A DNA stretch of 64,000 nt. It comes from Erythroxylum novogranatense. Lineage: Eukaryota > Streptophyta > Magnoliopsida > Malpighiales > Erythroxylaceae. The stretch is from the NCBI GenBank assembly GCA_029891385.1, contig CM057235.1:18655120-18719119 (forward strand), written 5' to 3'. A program made the translations under genes and the position numbers. Shown here piece by piece: positions 46,315-59,003 of the stretch (positions are counted from its first letter, which is position 1; each line of letters starts with the position of its first letter). Under the pieces are notes generated by a model. That model was not told the DNA's origin and did not search any database. It was given only the letters and a program-made list of their open reading frames with translations.

Positions 46315-49106
46315 GTTTAATGATATTTTGATTTGTAGAAATCAAAATGAGATGATTTCTGATTCGTGGTGAACTAGAGACATGGAGCTACAAATGGTAT
46401 GAAGGACTTAGAATCTGATTCAGTCTCTAAGATGTCTAAATTTCTTATGGAAGTTATGCATAGTGTACTGTAATGGACAAGAACAGTCCAAAATGTTTAA
46501 AGTGTAACTTCTGAATCACTGAACCGGATTGAATGCTTTTTGTGATATTAGACCCGTAAGACAATAGAGAAGAGTCTTCTAGAAGAAAGTGATATGTAAG
46601 AATGGTCAAGGATATTTCTGGCAAAACACTTAAGTTTAAAAAGAACATAAGCCTATAAGGAAGGATAAAATGGACTTTTTGGACTCATTAAGGGCATAAA
46701 TGGAAAAAAGAGAAGTATGGTCTGGCTTATAAATTAAGGGGAGAACGAAAATGGACAAAAAAAAGAGAAATATCATGAAGAAGAAAGAGAAATACGAAGA
46801 GAAGAAGAAAGAAAGAGAGAGAAAGAAGAGAGAGCAAGCTAGGGTTTTAATTTTCTTAACCTTTAAGGGAGATTTTAAAGTTGTTCAAGAAGAGAATAAG
46901 GAAGAGGAAGATAAGTGCTTCCATTTGAGCTAAAGATCTCTCTTTGGTGATGACTCAAGGTAAGATCTTTTTGACTCTTTTGGATTTTTGGAAGAATTCT
47001 AGCTTATGGAGTTTAGAAATTGGTTGGGTTTAAATGTTCTAGAATCAATTTTGGAGATTTTTCTTTGTGGGATTTTTAAGTGGATTTCTATTGAATGAGA
47101 TTTGGTTTGTATTAGGAAACCAAGAGAATCCTACCCAAGAACAAGGGGAAAGACAAATTTGACTCAAAGTTTTGCAAGCCAACTAGGTGGGTAATATATA
47201 TTTATGGTTTTTGTGTAAATAGGCAATAAGCCTCAATGTGTTCATATGTTTAAATTGCTAAGCTATGAATGGGGATTTGATATTATGAGACCATGAGAGG
47301 TTAGAAAAGAGATGATAAAAAAAATTGAGTTATGATATAGAGTAAGCTTATGAATAAGCTAGACGTATAAAAAGGGCAAAGATTGAAAGGAGAAGTTAGA
47401 ACGATCATGTACCAATGACGTATATGAATTTTGAAATGGAAATGAGCATAAAGTGTATATTAGAACATATACTCGGGATTGTCATTGAACATGCATTGTA
47501 CATAGTCCTTTATTTCAATTGTACATAAATAAATGTGGTTATGTGTACAGTTATTGATGAATGTGCAATGTGTGCCTTGCATAAATAGGTTGTGCAGGTC
47601 AAGTGTCCACATTCTAACGTTCCAGAATTGGGAAGCAAATGCTATTTTGGAGTGTACTGTAAGTAGACCTAGATGGTCTCACCTTATTGTTTTTTTTTAT
47701 TATGTTATAAATTGAATGATTATGACTAATGATGAATGTGTCTTGATTGTTAAAATTCGGACAATGAAGGTCCGATGAAGGTGTTATATGAATGAGATAT
47801 TGAAGTGTTAATTGTATGTGAATGTGATTATTAATTGTGTATTGGCACTTAAATGAAATTGTGAAATGCTCCACTTTAATATGGAATGCCGGACCACGGT
47901 TCGATGATTGTGATATCGATTCGAATATAGAAGTGCTATTGACTGTCAATTGAATGAAAAATGTGATTTTTGATACAAAGTATGATTGATTGAATGTACT
48001 GAATGTGAAAGATTTGTTCTGAGATGAATGATCTGAGTTATTGAAGTGCTCATTATATGTGGATAAGATGAACTAAGTGTTTTCAGAATGTGCATTGCAT
48101 GCAAGAGAAAGAGTGAATACTCAACTATATGTTGAATGTCGGGCTACGGTCCGATGATAAGTGAATGTGATCGAATAAGTTCATGCAATATAAGTGATGC
48201 ATTCCATGGTATGAATGCATAAAATTTAAAGGCATTGTGACTTGAGTTGCCTGCTTGAAGCGTTTCCACGTAGAGCTATGCTCTGTGAGTATTGTGATTC
48301 GACTAAGCCTACGGGCTGGTATTGTGATTCGACTAAGCCTACGGGCTGGTACTTTGTATATGTGAAGAGGCACTCAGTCACAACAATAAGAACGAATGTG
48401 AGTCTCATACAAGTGACATATGCATCATAAGAAAGTTTAAATGATATTGAATGTGAACAAGTTGATGTGATTCAATTTGGTTGTTAATGAAATGATATGA
48501 ATATGGGAAATAATGTGACATAGGAAATAAAGTGAGATTGGTTCAGTGATTGAATGCGAAATAATATGAACATGTGCGTTATTAAAAAAAATGTGAAATG
48601 GAATGTAATTTATGAAATATATATATATATATCTTATGTGATATGTGATGAGTGAGCCATCGATGATGGTCACTCATTGAGTTCGCAAAACTCACCCAAA
48701 AATTGCAATTATTTTTTCAGGATTAGAAGAATACCCCGTTAGGCCAACGGGAGTATATTTGCAGGATTCAAGTGAAGGTTAGGAGTCGGGATCAGTTCGC
48801 GTCTGCATTACATGTCTATATTTTTGTATTAAATTGTATGTTGAAATGACTCAAGTGTTGTATTTGTGAAAGGGCCAAATGGCCATATGAGAATTTTGTA
48901 AATGGCCTTGTATGATTGAAAAAGGGCTTATGTCCTATTTGATTATTTGACTTCCGCATGTGTGTCTATGAAAAAATATATATATATATATATATACCAA
49001 ATTTTGATTGATCGAGTGCTTAGCACACCACCCTCGCAGGGTGCGGTCTCGGATATGACCATCGATTTCGGGTCTAGGTCTTGCGGGAGTGGGGTGCTAC
49101 ATAACA

Positions 49107-50966
49107 TGTAATTTATGAATTTGAAAACCAATTGCCCAAATGGCACATTTTGAAAACTTCTCTTCCATGAGCATGAAACATTCCATATGCCATTTCATCA
49201 TCATTTCTCAATTCATCATCAAACTTCATACACCAAAACATGTGACACTATCACAAATCATTCAAAAGCAATAAATGAAATAGTTGTAGCAATTTCTCAA
49301 ATCAAAAGCAATGAATGCAACAATTATTGAGTACTTTAAAATCATTTTATTTTCTTGCTTCAAAAACAAACCTTTATTTCTTAATTTGGAAAAAGAAACC
49401 TTAGTGGCTCATTACTCAATCATAAACATGAAACCCACATAACACATGTTTCATGAACTTGCAAACTTTTTGCCCAAAATGGAACATTTTCTTGGAAACT
49501 TTCTTTTCATATAAAAATCATTCTTAAATACATGATTGTATAAACGTGCGTTCTTTTCAAATGAAAAGCACGTTCATAAAATACCACACAATTCACATAT
49601 CAATATGTAGCAATTTCTCAATTCCTCCAAGGCACAATTTATGCAACAATTATGATGCAATTTAAATCATTAAATTTCCTTGATTTAAAGAAAACATAAG
49701 TGGCTTATTTACTCTATTATAAACATGTACCCACCTTAATTCCTTGCTTGAAAATTGACTCAAATTGCCTCCCCTTGATCTTGATTCCTCGTGCCTCTCT
49801 TAATCTCCTTTAACACAAACCATAATTCCTAAATCAATAGGCATTCCAATTGACAAACCCGTAAGACATATTCACTAAAATTGATCTTATAAAACTTAAA
49901 CCCATACCATTCTTAAGCCATAAGAACCAAAATCTCTCTAAAAATCCAACAAACCAAAATCCATTCTTACCTTGAATCTTCTCCAAATGAAGAGTTTGAT
50001 GGCTTGAATGAGAGCTCTCTTCCTCTTCTTCCTTTTTCCTCCATGAACGACTTGAAAACCGCTCTTGAAGGCTTAGAAAAGTAGAACCCTAGGTTGCTCT
50101 TCTTTTTCTCCTTCTTTCCCCCTTTCTACGACTCTCTCTCTCTCCTCTCTCTCTAAATTTTTGTTTCCCTCTCTTCAAATGAGAAGACCACTCCTTTCTC
50201 TTGCCTTTTATACCACTAATGATGCTAAAAAGTCCATATTGCCGTTACTTAAAAGCCTTGGAACTTAAATGCTTAAGTGGTCTTCCAATTTTGCCCTCAT
50301 GCATGAGTTACCACCTTAATTCAATTTAAATCCATGTCATAAGGTCTTACTCACATTAACATGCTAATAAACTCCCATTAACATGCTAATTAATTCCACA
50401 AAATACTCTATTAAGACCTCAAAATTCATTTAAATCATGGATAACTCCTTCTTATAATCAGCACCTTTTCTAATCATGCAATTGAAGGAATTTGCTTGTA
50501 CTTCCTTCTAAAGAAATATTCCTCATTGTCTTAATTTTCTAATGACATGAAAATTATTCAATTCGGTTCAGTACTCTGAAAGTTATACCCAAACATTTCC
50601 AAACCGTTCTTATGCCGAAACAATATGCTATGCTCAATTTCCACCAGAAAATTGACTTTTTTAGAGACTGAATTAGAACTCAATTTTATCATAAAATTTG
50701 TAGCCTTATCTCTCTAGTTTAATCCAAATTAAGAATCATCTGATTCAGATAACTAGAGAAAAAGTTATGGCTAAAACACCGAAGCATACTCAATGATCAT
50801 GTTTCAACTTATAACTTCCAATATTTTACATATAACCCATCTTGCACATAACTATCTTTTCTGCTAAATTTCAAATTCAAGAATTCTTATATTCTTTACA
50901 CATGAATAATCACCAAAATTTCTCATTTCATATTTCTAAATTCCAAGAAAAGTTCGGGGTCTAACA
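49107..50966 (-). mobile_element. LTR F, 5' part (minus strand)
   Basis: The sense start TGTTAGACCCCGAAC (50966) is preceded on the minus strand by a polypurine tract. It has a purine-rich leader near 50000-50150 and donor TTCAAG|GTAAGAAT (49970). It continues left at 33481; without E the candidate intron would be about 1.27 kb. A local near-duplicate of the junction sequence (AAACCCACATAACA near 49430) supports continuity. Confidence 0.75.
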
Positions 50967-53868
50967 ATTCTCCCCCTCTTAAAGAATTTCGTCCTCGAAA
51001 TTCTTACCTAAGTAATCAAACCAATAAAGGTAATGTTTCTCAATCTCCCAAGTAATCTCTTCACTCGAATAACTTCTTCTAAATGATCATAGTCAATAGA
51101 CCCACTCGTTCTTTCAATCACTCATTTAATCATTCACTTTCTAAAAAATAATTCCTCAACATATATATACCTCAGATTACTTACCATTTTTTTCACATTT
51201 CGCATCGATAAAACCAATATCAAATCATATCGATATTCCTTAGCATAATCACACATAACACATTATGAATCTAGTACATCCTTGTTAATAATATTAACTT
51301 ATGAGTCAATGGTCCAGTTCTTAATAACTTATATGAACCAATACAATTCAAGCTTAGTTGCTTCTTTATCCTAACCTGAGCACATCTTACATTCAATCTA
51401 AGCACACCTTGGGAACGCGATACTCTCGGAAACATTTCATCATTTTTTTCATAGTTTACATCTCAATAGTGTCAGCACACTTAACTTTCATGTCTATCTC
51501 ACTGTATTCCATACCTTTGCTGCTGGCCCACCAAATCCATTCATTTGTCGTATAACGCTCCATACAATATTCTAATGACCTCACTACGATAATGATTGTC
51601 ATGTGTAAGGTCAATCAAGCTGTACATTGGTCTCATATTCCTATGAACTCCAAATATAAGCTTTAAGCATATCTTTGATAGTTAAGACCGTCGGCAAATT
51701 CAAACATTCAGTCACTTGAGTCTATATTCACCGCCACTAAATGTCGTTTCGGTGCATTCCTACTAGAACATATAGCTTAAGTTACTATTTGTGCCTTCTC
51801 TAGTAACTTCTTTGCTTAAACATCTTTATCGGTATACATACCTTTCATTTCGATCACAAAGTATCATGTCCAAATCAAACTCAAAATTCGTATTCATTTC
51901 TCAATTCCATCGCAATTTGTACTTGATTTTGCTCCAAATTCAACTTTAAATTCTATGCTTCCTTTTTGCATTATATCTGATAACCTCCATATCTGAATTC
52001 ATGCTTCATTGCTATCGGGATCTTTGCTTAATGTATTGGATACAACACTAACTTTACTAGGAAATACACATTTGTACCATCATAATCTTTTAGTACTTCT
52101 ATCCATTATCTCAGTCTCATCTTTAAATCTCCCAACTCAATAATTACCTCAAACTTTAATGATCTGCATATTTATATATATCCAAGATGTTTCTGTACAT
52201 ATAATGTATCCAACTTCCCAGCAATCACTATTACAAGAAGTTTCAATTCAAGTATCAAATAATCAATTCATGAGGTTTCAATTGTCTCCATGCATATTAA
52301 ATCACTTTATCATGCTGCATTGCATTTTATCCCAATATCTTATACAACATTATTGTATACTATAAAATCTCCAAATCTAGAAAATATAATCGTTATCGGT
52401 ATCATAAGTCCTAGAAATTTTCTTTACTTTCATTGCTCCTCCTTACTAATCTCTCCATGCATTTCAATTGATTTGCAAACTCAACTTTCTATGTTGGTAA
52501 CACATTCATCAAAATCTAGTTTATATCTCTTATGCATACTCGCATAGGATATAATGTAGATCTGAGTCCTCCTCACGTTAGCAATATTGTTACCTTAACT
52601 TCCAAACATCCACTCAGATAGTTGGATACACTATATTGACTGTAGTGCATACACTCTTAGTAGTATACTCAACCTCTTATGCTTGAGTCTCAAATGGGGT
52701 GTGACTCCAATATTCCCTTTGATTCAATACGTATTCACTTCTGATTTGTTCTTTCATTAATCATTCTTAATAACTCAATACGATCAATTTCAACGAATCA
52801 TGAACTTTTAGTAATTTCACTTTCTGCCACATTTTACATAATCAAACTGTCCTTCATAATAACACTTAATGAAATAAGAGGCATAGTCATTTACTCTCAT
52901 ACTTTGGTAAGTACCATCATGATCACTACATCTTATACACAAAAGTAATTTCAGTAGGTCACTATTTTATATCTCATGCTACCGATACAGCCATCGCAAT
53001 TGATTCTGAACAACCTCTGAATATTTTACTACTATTCAGAATTACTCCTTCATAGTAGTTACCTTTTTAGCATAATCACCTATACCATACTTCCATTTCG
53101 TTACTCTGACTCATCTCGTAGTTTCTTAACTATAGGGATCATAGATTACATCCTATACCATATCCAAATATAAATCTCATATTTACCCAATCACTTTGTT
53201 CACAAATGTAACCACATTATCAAACACGTACTCATAATAACTTGCCAACACAACCTCGAGAACTTCTACACATATCACTACCATTTGTTTCATTTTCCAT
53301 ACGTACGTTTTTAATCCATTTAGAATTCTAGACGTATAGCCATCTTGAAATTCTGGTCTCAAATTCATTAGCACAATCTTATACCAGATCATAAATTCCG
53401 AGTTCAACTTTTCAATTGCACTTTTCTTGTACACTTTAAATCTCATCATTTCCAGCTATGTCTTTATTTCTTTTTCAGTCAATTCATGAAAATATTGTCA
53501 CATCCATATATATTCCAGTACGTATCCACAAACTTTCCTTATCTTCTCACTTTCTGACAAATCATTGTTCTTCTCACTATTTCTATTAACTTTAACTCTT
53601 AACAATGCCTATGCGTGTGACATACACATGCGACTCATACTAGGGATTAGTCGCTGCGGCATGCTAAAAGTTGTCAGACACGCACGTAACTCGATACATC
53701 TTATCAAAATGCCCATGTAAGATCTCAATTCTGGGCTTTGATACTACAAATATTGGGCGTCGTTTCCAGAACCCAACTCTTGCCTTGAAACCATATGACG
53801 TGAACGCACTCCAATGAAGTCTCCTTAACCATCATCGATTTTTTTTCCTTTTGCTCTGATGCCACACA
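50967..53868 (-). mobile_element. Strongly degenerate gypsy internal region
   Basis: The polypurine tract (minus AGAGGGGGAGAAT, 50979-50967) is preceded on the minus strand by a chromodomain-like remnant, SSEEITWEIEKHYLYWF then KNFEDEIL (about 51085-50985). It matches the end of the gypsy pol at 9080-9220. A frame at 53183-53449 may be a gag relic (very weak). The primer-binding site TGGCATCAGAGC is at 53864-53853. At 2.9 kb it is too short for a full gypsy core, and nearly all coding is lost. Confidence 0.55.
53853..53864 (-). other. Primer-binding site beside LTR H
   Basis: TGGCATCAGAGC on the minus strand, identical to the site at 31518-31507 and complementary with one change to initiator tRNA-Met. 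Confidence 0.7.
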
Positions 53869-54824
53869 TGTTGGACCTATTTTCGGAACCCAACATCCGG
53901 AAACCATTCATAAAATGTGAGCATAATAACCTGAAGGGTTATTCTATGGAATCTTTTTAGCCATTATCGGTTAGTCATCATTCTCATAACATCTCAAGCC
54001 ACAAGGGCGAGCCCACACAAAGAAATAACAATAACCACAATTGATTATCTTCAAAACAATTGTAGCTCTATGTCTCTAGTTCATTTTAGAGAAAGAACCA
54101 ACTCAATCGGAGTTCTATAGATGAAGATATGCTTGAAGTGTGTTCATACCTTAATCAAGGTCTCCCAACTGACCCCTCAATTTCTTTCCTACAAACTTTT
54201 TCAAATCAACTCCAAAAGATCTAAATTTTTATGGAAAGATAGATACATGTCTTATGAATCAATATCCTCAAGAATCACCTCATTAGGAGGTCAGACGAAG
54301 GCGTTATGGCCAAATAAATCCGATATGTTCATAACCTGATTCCTACTGAACATACTTTTGGAGCAAACGCCATAACTCTCACTATGGGTATCGGATTGAC
54401 TTTGTTCTTAGACCATTAGAAAGTAGGCATCTAGGGATACAACTTTCATGGAGACCAAAATTTTAAATTCGGTCTTTATGAGGGACAAAATACACAGACC
54501 GTGTAAAATCACACGGTCAGACCGTGTAACCTTCGGGTGAAATAGCATCCATACGCCCAGAAAAATACGGCCCGTGTAAATTCACACGGGCAGGCAGTGT
54601 AACCTTCGGGTGAAACAAATTTTCACCCTCCAAGACCCCTCCAAAGGGTCCTAAATCCATCCTAACTTCTCCTATACTCATAATCTTGCCAAAATCCACT
54701 CTTTCGAGTCCGAAATTCACTTCATATACGCTAATGGTTCGGGAATTTCATCCACTACAATATCCTAACTTGGAATGATTATAACTTACAACTCGGATAT
54801 CAAAAAATTGTATACTTTATGAAG
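53869..54824 (-). mobile_element. LTR H, 3' part of a second F-family LTR
   Basis: Nearly the same sequence as 31523-32480, beginning TGTTGGACC. It is the 5' LTR of the minus-strand gypsy element whose 3' LTR is F. It breaks off at 54822-54824, where the Sirevirus-like LTR starts, and presumably resumes beyond the window. Confidence 0.7.
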
Positions 54825-55842
54825 TGAATCACACGTTAATACAATACTTAGAAAACGATATAAGAATGCACGAGAAGGGGGGTTGAATTGTGTATTCCCC
54901 TTTTTTTAAAATTCTTTCAAAAATGATTTGTTAGAAATAATATTCTTTTACAGAACTTCCGATAGATTCTAATTAATCAAAACTTTGAAAACTTTGTTTA
55001 CAAATTAAGTAATGATAAAACTTTAATCTAAAAGAGAGATAGAGTAAGAGTAGTTGACACAGCGATTTATCCTGGTTCACCCCAAACCGTGGGCTACGTC
55101 CAGTCCTCAGAATTCTTTCTGAGATTTCACTATCTCTTCAACTTTTACAAGTATTCTTCTGAGCCTCTTGGTCTCTACAATCAGTATTCTTTCACACTTA
55201 GCCTCTGTAGGCTTTCTGCACTACTTTCTCACAGAAAAGTATTTGAAAACTTGTTACAGTAAAATAGCTCTCGGCTAATTTTCTCAGTATGTTTTTTACG
55301 ATCACGTAGATGTAATTCAGCCAATTTTTCAACTATACAACTTTTCAACAAACTTTGCAATCTTCGACTTCGACTTGTATTTATAGCCTTCATCTCCAAC
55401 TGCTTCTTTATTCTTGTTTCTTGATTCTTGCTTCTCGAATCTTGTTTCTTGAATCTTTAAGAGAACGGTTAATCAGTTGAGTTCTGTAACTAAACCAAAC
55501 TGACTCTCGCGTCTTCTTTTTGAATTCTGCGTCTGTATTTCTTCGTCTGTATTTTTTACGTCTGTGTTTCTGCGTCTGCATCTGCGTCTGTTTTTTTCTG
55601 TTCGTCTGCGTCTGCATCTGTTCTTTCAATTCGTGTCTTCGTTTGTTTTTATTTTGTGTTTGTGTCTGCGTCATTTACATTTTCATCTGCGTCTTACGTC
55701 TTATTTCTATTAAATCTGCGTCTTTGTCGCTTAAATGCATATTAGCTTCGCTCAGATTTCTTAAATGCCTTTTGTTTTTCTTTTATTGTTCTCTTTGTTA
55801 TACATCAAAATTATATCTAAGTGAAGTCATTTTGACTTAACA
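54825..55842 (-). repeat. 3' LTR of the Sirevirus-like element, 1018 bp
   Basis: Plus-strand ends are TGAATCACACG and TTGACTTAACA. A TATA box CTATAAATA lies on the minus strand at 55386-55378. A degenerate (TCTGCG)-type minisatellite occupies 55505-55735. The upstream flank is TGAAG; the other flank is outside the window. Confidence 0.7.
55505..55735 (-). repeat. Degenerate TCTGCG-based minisatellite
   Basis: Many variants of (T)GCGTCTG / TTCGTCTG / GTGTCTG alternate with T-rich spacers. The same CAGACGCAGA phrase (opposite strand) opens the modules of element E at 34145 and 41715, possibly by chance. Confidence 0.6.
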
Positions 55843-55857
55843 ATCTCCCCCTTTTCT
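55843..55857 (-). other. Polypurine tract of the Sirevirus-like element
   Basis: AGAAAAGGGGGAGAT on the minus strand, abutting the LTR start TGTTAAGTC. Confidence 0.75.
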
Positions 55858-56051
55858 ATGATAACAAATTATATACAAAAAGAAAACAAAATACAAAAAT
55901 ACATTATTGATAAAAGAAACAAAAAACAAACTTATCTTCAGAATTCTTTTCTTCGTCTGCTTCAGTCACACCTTTGAAATTCTTTTTTGAACATTTTCTT
56001 CTCCTCCTCTGCTCATTCCCTTCTCCCCCTATTTGTTATAATAAAAAATGA

Positions 56052-58378
56052 TTAATGACGATGGCTCTTCAACAGTTCTGTCATCATCTTCTTCAAATCA
56101 TTCATCGTCTCCTTTATTTCGTTGACTTCTCCGCGTAATTTGCTGATTTCAGTTTGTGAGGCCAGCGGTGAAGAGGATTGATCATTCTTTGCTGAGGGTG
56201 AAGTGAACGCAATTGTTGTAGCATATGCGTCCAAGGGAGGGATGTAATCTTCATTAATCTCAATAGTTGGTGGACGAATGAATACATTTGATTCAGGAAG
56301 ATCTAAGTCATATGGAGCAGGTAGCATAAGCAACTGTCTTCCTTGCAAGGGTATGCCTTCATCTTGTATAGACAGAGTATTAGATAAGGGCCTAATATGC
56401 AAAACTGTCTGGAAAAGTGATTCAACAAATGTCCTCATACAGTCTTCCCTTCTTCGGGCAGTCTTCATTCTTATGCAGTAAAGCTACAAATAGCTCAAAT
56501 CTCAAATCTCTGTCAAGTGCATGCCTCATCAATTTTTCGCACTTCTTCTGCAATTTGATATGCGGACAGATCATCATTGATTTCTTCTTCAGGAAATAGC
56601 TTCGATTTCCCTTTATTCAAATCCAAAAGGTATCTTGGCTGAATGTCTGGTACAACCTTTATTATCGATTGTTCTGTGACGGGATAAATAGTGCATGGTC
56701 TGCTGGATATTTTCGTGGGGTATGGCTTAGTAGCTGCATCCCTCAAGACATCGTAGAACATCTTTTCATCTTCTTTCAGTAAATGTCATGTGTCACTATT
56801 TATTAAAATAGGTTGTACGACAGCCATTACCTTCTTCTTTGGTTGATTGCAAATAGCAATAGTAGTCCTCCTCTTGGTAACAACTTCAATCATTCTGATT
56901 TTCAACTTGTGTCTTCTCAAAATTTTTGAATTGTTGTATACAGTTGGACCAGATTCATCGGATTTCTCCTGTGGTATCTGAACCAAGTTTGGTTCTGCTG
57001 CTACCTCTGGTTCTGCTACAATAGGATTCTCCTGAACTAGGCTTATCTCCTCTGGTTCCTCCTGTTGAGCAGTGGAAATTTCTTGAACTCTGCTATGCTC
57101 AATTTCTTTTTCTTTTTGAGCAGCATTCAGGGTATCTTTCTTTTGACTAACCTCCCCAGCAGTGGACACAGTCTTCTTTCGACTAATCTTCTTAGTCTTT
57201 TCTTATGCTTCAGTCAGTCTTGACGATTTCTGCACTTGAGATTTTACTTTTTCATATTCTGATTTTCTCTTCTTCTTAGTCTCTTTAGCCTTTTTGGCTG
57301 TATCTTCTTCTAGAATAGAGACTAGAGACCTTGTTGCTTTGGGTGCACGAGATTGAGAACCTTCTGCTTGACTTTGCTCTCTGGCTCTCTTTTCTTCTTG
57401 TTCCCTTAAAGTCCGAATCCTCGGTGATCTCTTTGCCTTCTTCGTAATTTTACCCAAAAGATTTTTTCCTTTTCTTTTCGACACACCTTCTTCTGTCCTC
57501 CGAACTGGGTTCTCTCCGCTTTGAGGACTTGCCTGTTTTATCAATGGTCTTTCGATCATTCTTCTTATTTCATCTGCAGGCAATCTTATACTTACTTGAG
57601 ATTGAGATCTTGAAGCGGGAGTCTTCTTCAATACACGCTCCCCCTCAGTTCTTGTTCTCCTTGAAGAATCTGCTTCTTCTTTAATCACTGTCCTTAGACC
57701 CATTCGTCGTATAGTGATTGAGTCAATAGTACTCTTCACAGGTACAATTCTTCTATTTCCTTTATGTAGAAGGACTTCGGATTTCTTAAAAATCCTTGTA
57801 AGAAGCATACCGTAAGGATAGCTATTTGTATCCTTCATCCCCTTAATCATATAATGGAAGATTAAGAAGGGTAAATCAATAGGATTGCGATTCAGCAGAT
57901 AGAACAAACATTGTTCATCCAGAGTGGTTACTAAATGCCTTGAACCTACTCTGGGTAAAATGCAATTAAACAAAATAGCATGAAGAACCCTAGCTTTTGG
58001 GACCAGACTCGAAGTCTTCCTCTCCGAAGGGTCATTCACTCCATACAACTGTCTACTAACATCTTCTTCATTCATGTTGACCATTGTCATCCATTTAGCC
58101 TTGGTTGACAGAGTCTCACCAACCAATGGACAATCGGTCACCATCCTTATCAGTTCCTTTGTCACAAGAACAGATATACCGTCTAATGAGGATACAATAG
58201 TGTTGTCTACAAGTTGAGCATTCTTCCAAAAATCAAATACTTCATCGGTGTACACTGGTTCTTGTATCTGGAAGAAATTCCTCCAACCAGCTCTTTCAAT
58301 CTCAGGTTCTATGTCCATACCATCCTTCCTTAGTGACTTGAAATCCACAAGTCTTCTGAATATCATAGCTGCCTCCAT
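56052..58378 (-). pseudogene. Third ORF of the Sirevirus-like element, broken
   Basis: A minus-strand frame starts at 58378 (ACAATGGAG, a good start context) and runs 391 codons to a TAA at 57205-57203. The same frame continues to TGA at 56788-56786 and TGA at 56515-56513. The last part (56468-56052) is in another frame. The N-terminal 200 residues are folded-protein-like (AGWRNFFQIQEPVYTDEVFDFW, then PKARVLHAILFNCILP). The middle is rich in Lys, Arg and Glu. The C-terminus (SKLRGEVNEIKETMNDLKKM) is a predicted coiled coil. I see no signal peptide or clear membrane segment. ORFs in this place are called env-like by position; nothing here supports an envelope function. Confidence 0.65.
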
Positions 58379-58640
58379 TGTTTCAGAATGGAAATTGACT
58401 CTGGAAAGCTTTTCTTTTAGGGTAGGATGCTTGAGAGAATTTAGAAAGCAAGATGAACCGTCTATAGATCAGAGTAATCGCAATGATCTCAACTTCAGGC
58501 TATTTGAAGGGTCTTATCACGCATGCCCTAGAATCGTTAGGATTCTAAAGATCGTGAAGCGTTTCCCTCCAAAACTTTCTTGTCAGAGAAGTTACCAGCT
58601 GTAAATCACTGTTTCTGACACCGTTAATTTTGACGTCCCT

Positions 58641-59003
58641 TTAGCCTGACTGTTCGCTTAACATAACCATGTTAAGGTTGCGTCTGATCATCTGGAATCG
58701 TTCTTCACTCAATGTTTTAGTGAAGATGTCTACCCACTGATACTCTGTTTCGATGAACTGTAGCTTAACCACCTTCCTCTGAACATAGTCTCTCAAGAAG
58801 TGATGTCTGACTTCGATGTGTTTCACTCTCGAATGCTGGATCGGATTCTTTGACAGATTGATTGCACTGGTGTTGTCGCAATAGATTGGAATCTCCTCTT
58901 CTTGAACTGAATAGTCTTCAAGTTGATATTTGATCCACAACGTTTTTGAACAACAGCTTGCGGCAGACATATACTCTGCTTCGACAGTTAATAGAGCAAT
59001 TGA
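58641..59003 (-). pseudogene. Sirevirus-like pol: RNase H C-terminus
   Basis: The frame reads VEAEYMSAASCC, PIYCDNTSAINLSKNP, HSRVKHIEVRHHFLRD and DIFTKTLSEERF, the standard end of copia RNase H, and stops at 58641. The frame enters from LTR I at 59003, so the domain is cut by that insertion. The bases 58999-59003 (ATTGA) are the presumed left copy of the target duplication. Confidence 0.85.

Larger units (their letters stand above)
33482..49101 (+). mobile_element. Element E: non-autonomous gypsy-type retrotransposon
   Basis: The 5' LTR is 33482-37936, internal region 37937-41049, 3' LTR 41050-49101 (with solo LTR G inside). The perfect 5-bp duplication TAACA is at 33477-33481 and 49102-49106. 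Both LTRs start TGTAACATCCC and end GGGGTGCTACA. The primer-binding site (37943) and polypurine tract (41036) are in place, so the ends are transposition-competent in form. The 3.1-kb internal region has no usable ORF, like the large retrotransposon derivatives (LARDs). The LTRs are so alike (one residue difference over the translatable 60-codon leader) that insertion was recent relative to its surroundings. It interrupts LTR F. Confidence 0.88.
41050..49101 (+). repeat. 3' LTR of element E, split by solo LTR G
   Basis: The parts 41050-42520 and 46315-49101 together give 4258 bp. They match the 5' LTR throughout apart from one missing module and a few small gaps. TATA 46728-46736 and candidate intron 46960-48720 are preserved. 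Confidence 0.85.
54825..59003 (-). mobile_element. Sirevirus-like copia element, 3' part
   Basis: The minus-strand order is RNase H end (59003-58641), 260-bp gap, third ORF (58378-56052), polypurine tract (55857-55843) and 3' LTR (55842-54825). An extra ORF between pol and the 3' LTR marks the Sirevirus (SIRE/Maximus) group of copia elements. The rest of pol and gag would lie to the right, beyond LTRs I and J and outside the window. Confidence 0.7.

Noticed and set aside
53183..53449. 88-codon minus-strand frame as a gag domain
   Set aside because: Resemblance to gypsy gag is too weak to annotate alone; noted only as a possible trace in the degenerate core.
55520..55840. Cys/Phe-rich 106-codon plus-strand frame suggesting a membrane peptide
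   Set aside because: It is the complement of the TCTGCG minisatellite in the Sirevirus-like LTR.
56052..58378. Third ORF as a true viral envelope glycoprotein
   Set aside because: No signal peptide, clear membrane anchor or cleavage-site pattern is visible; env-like would be a positional label only.
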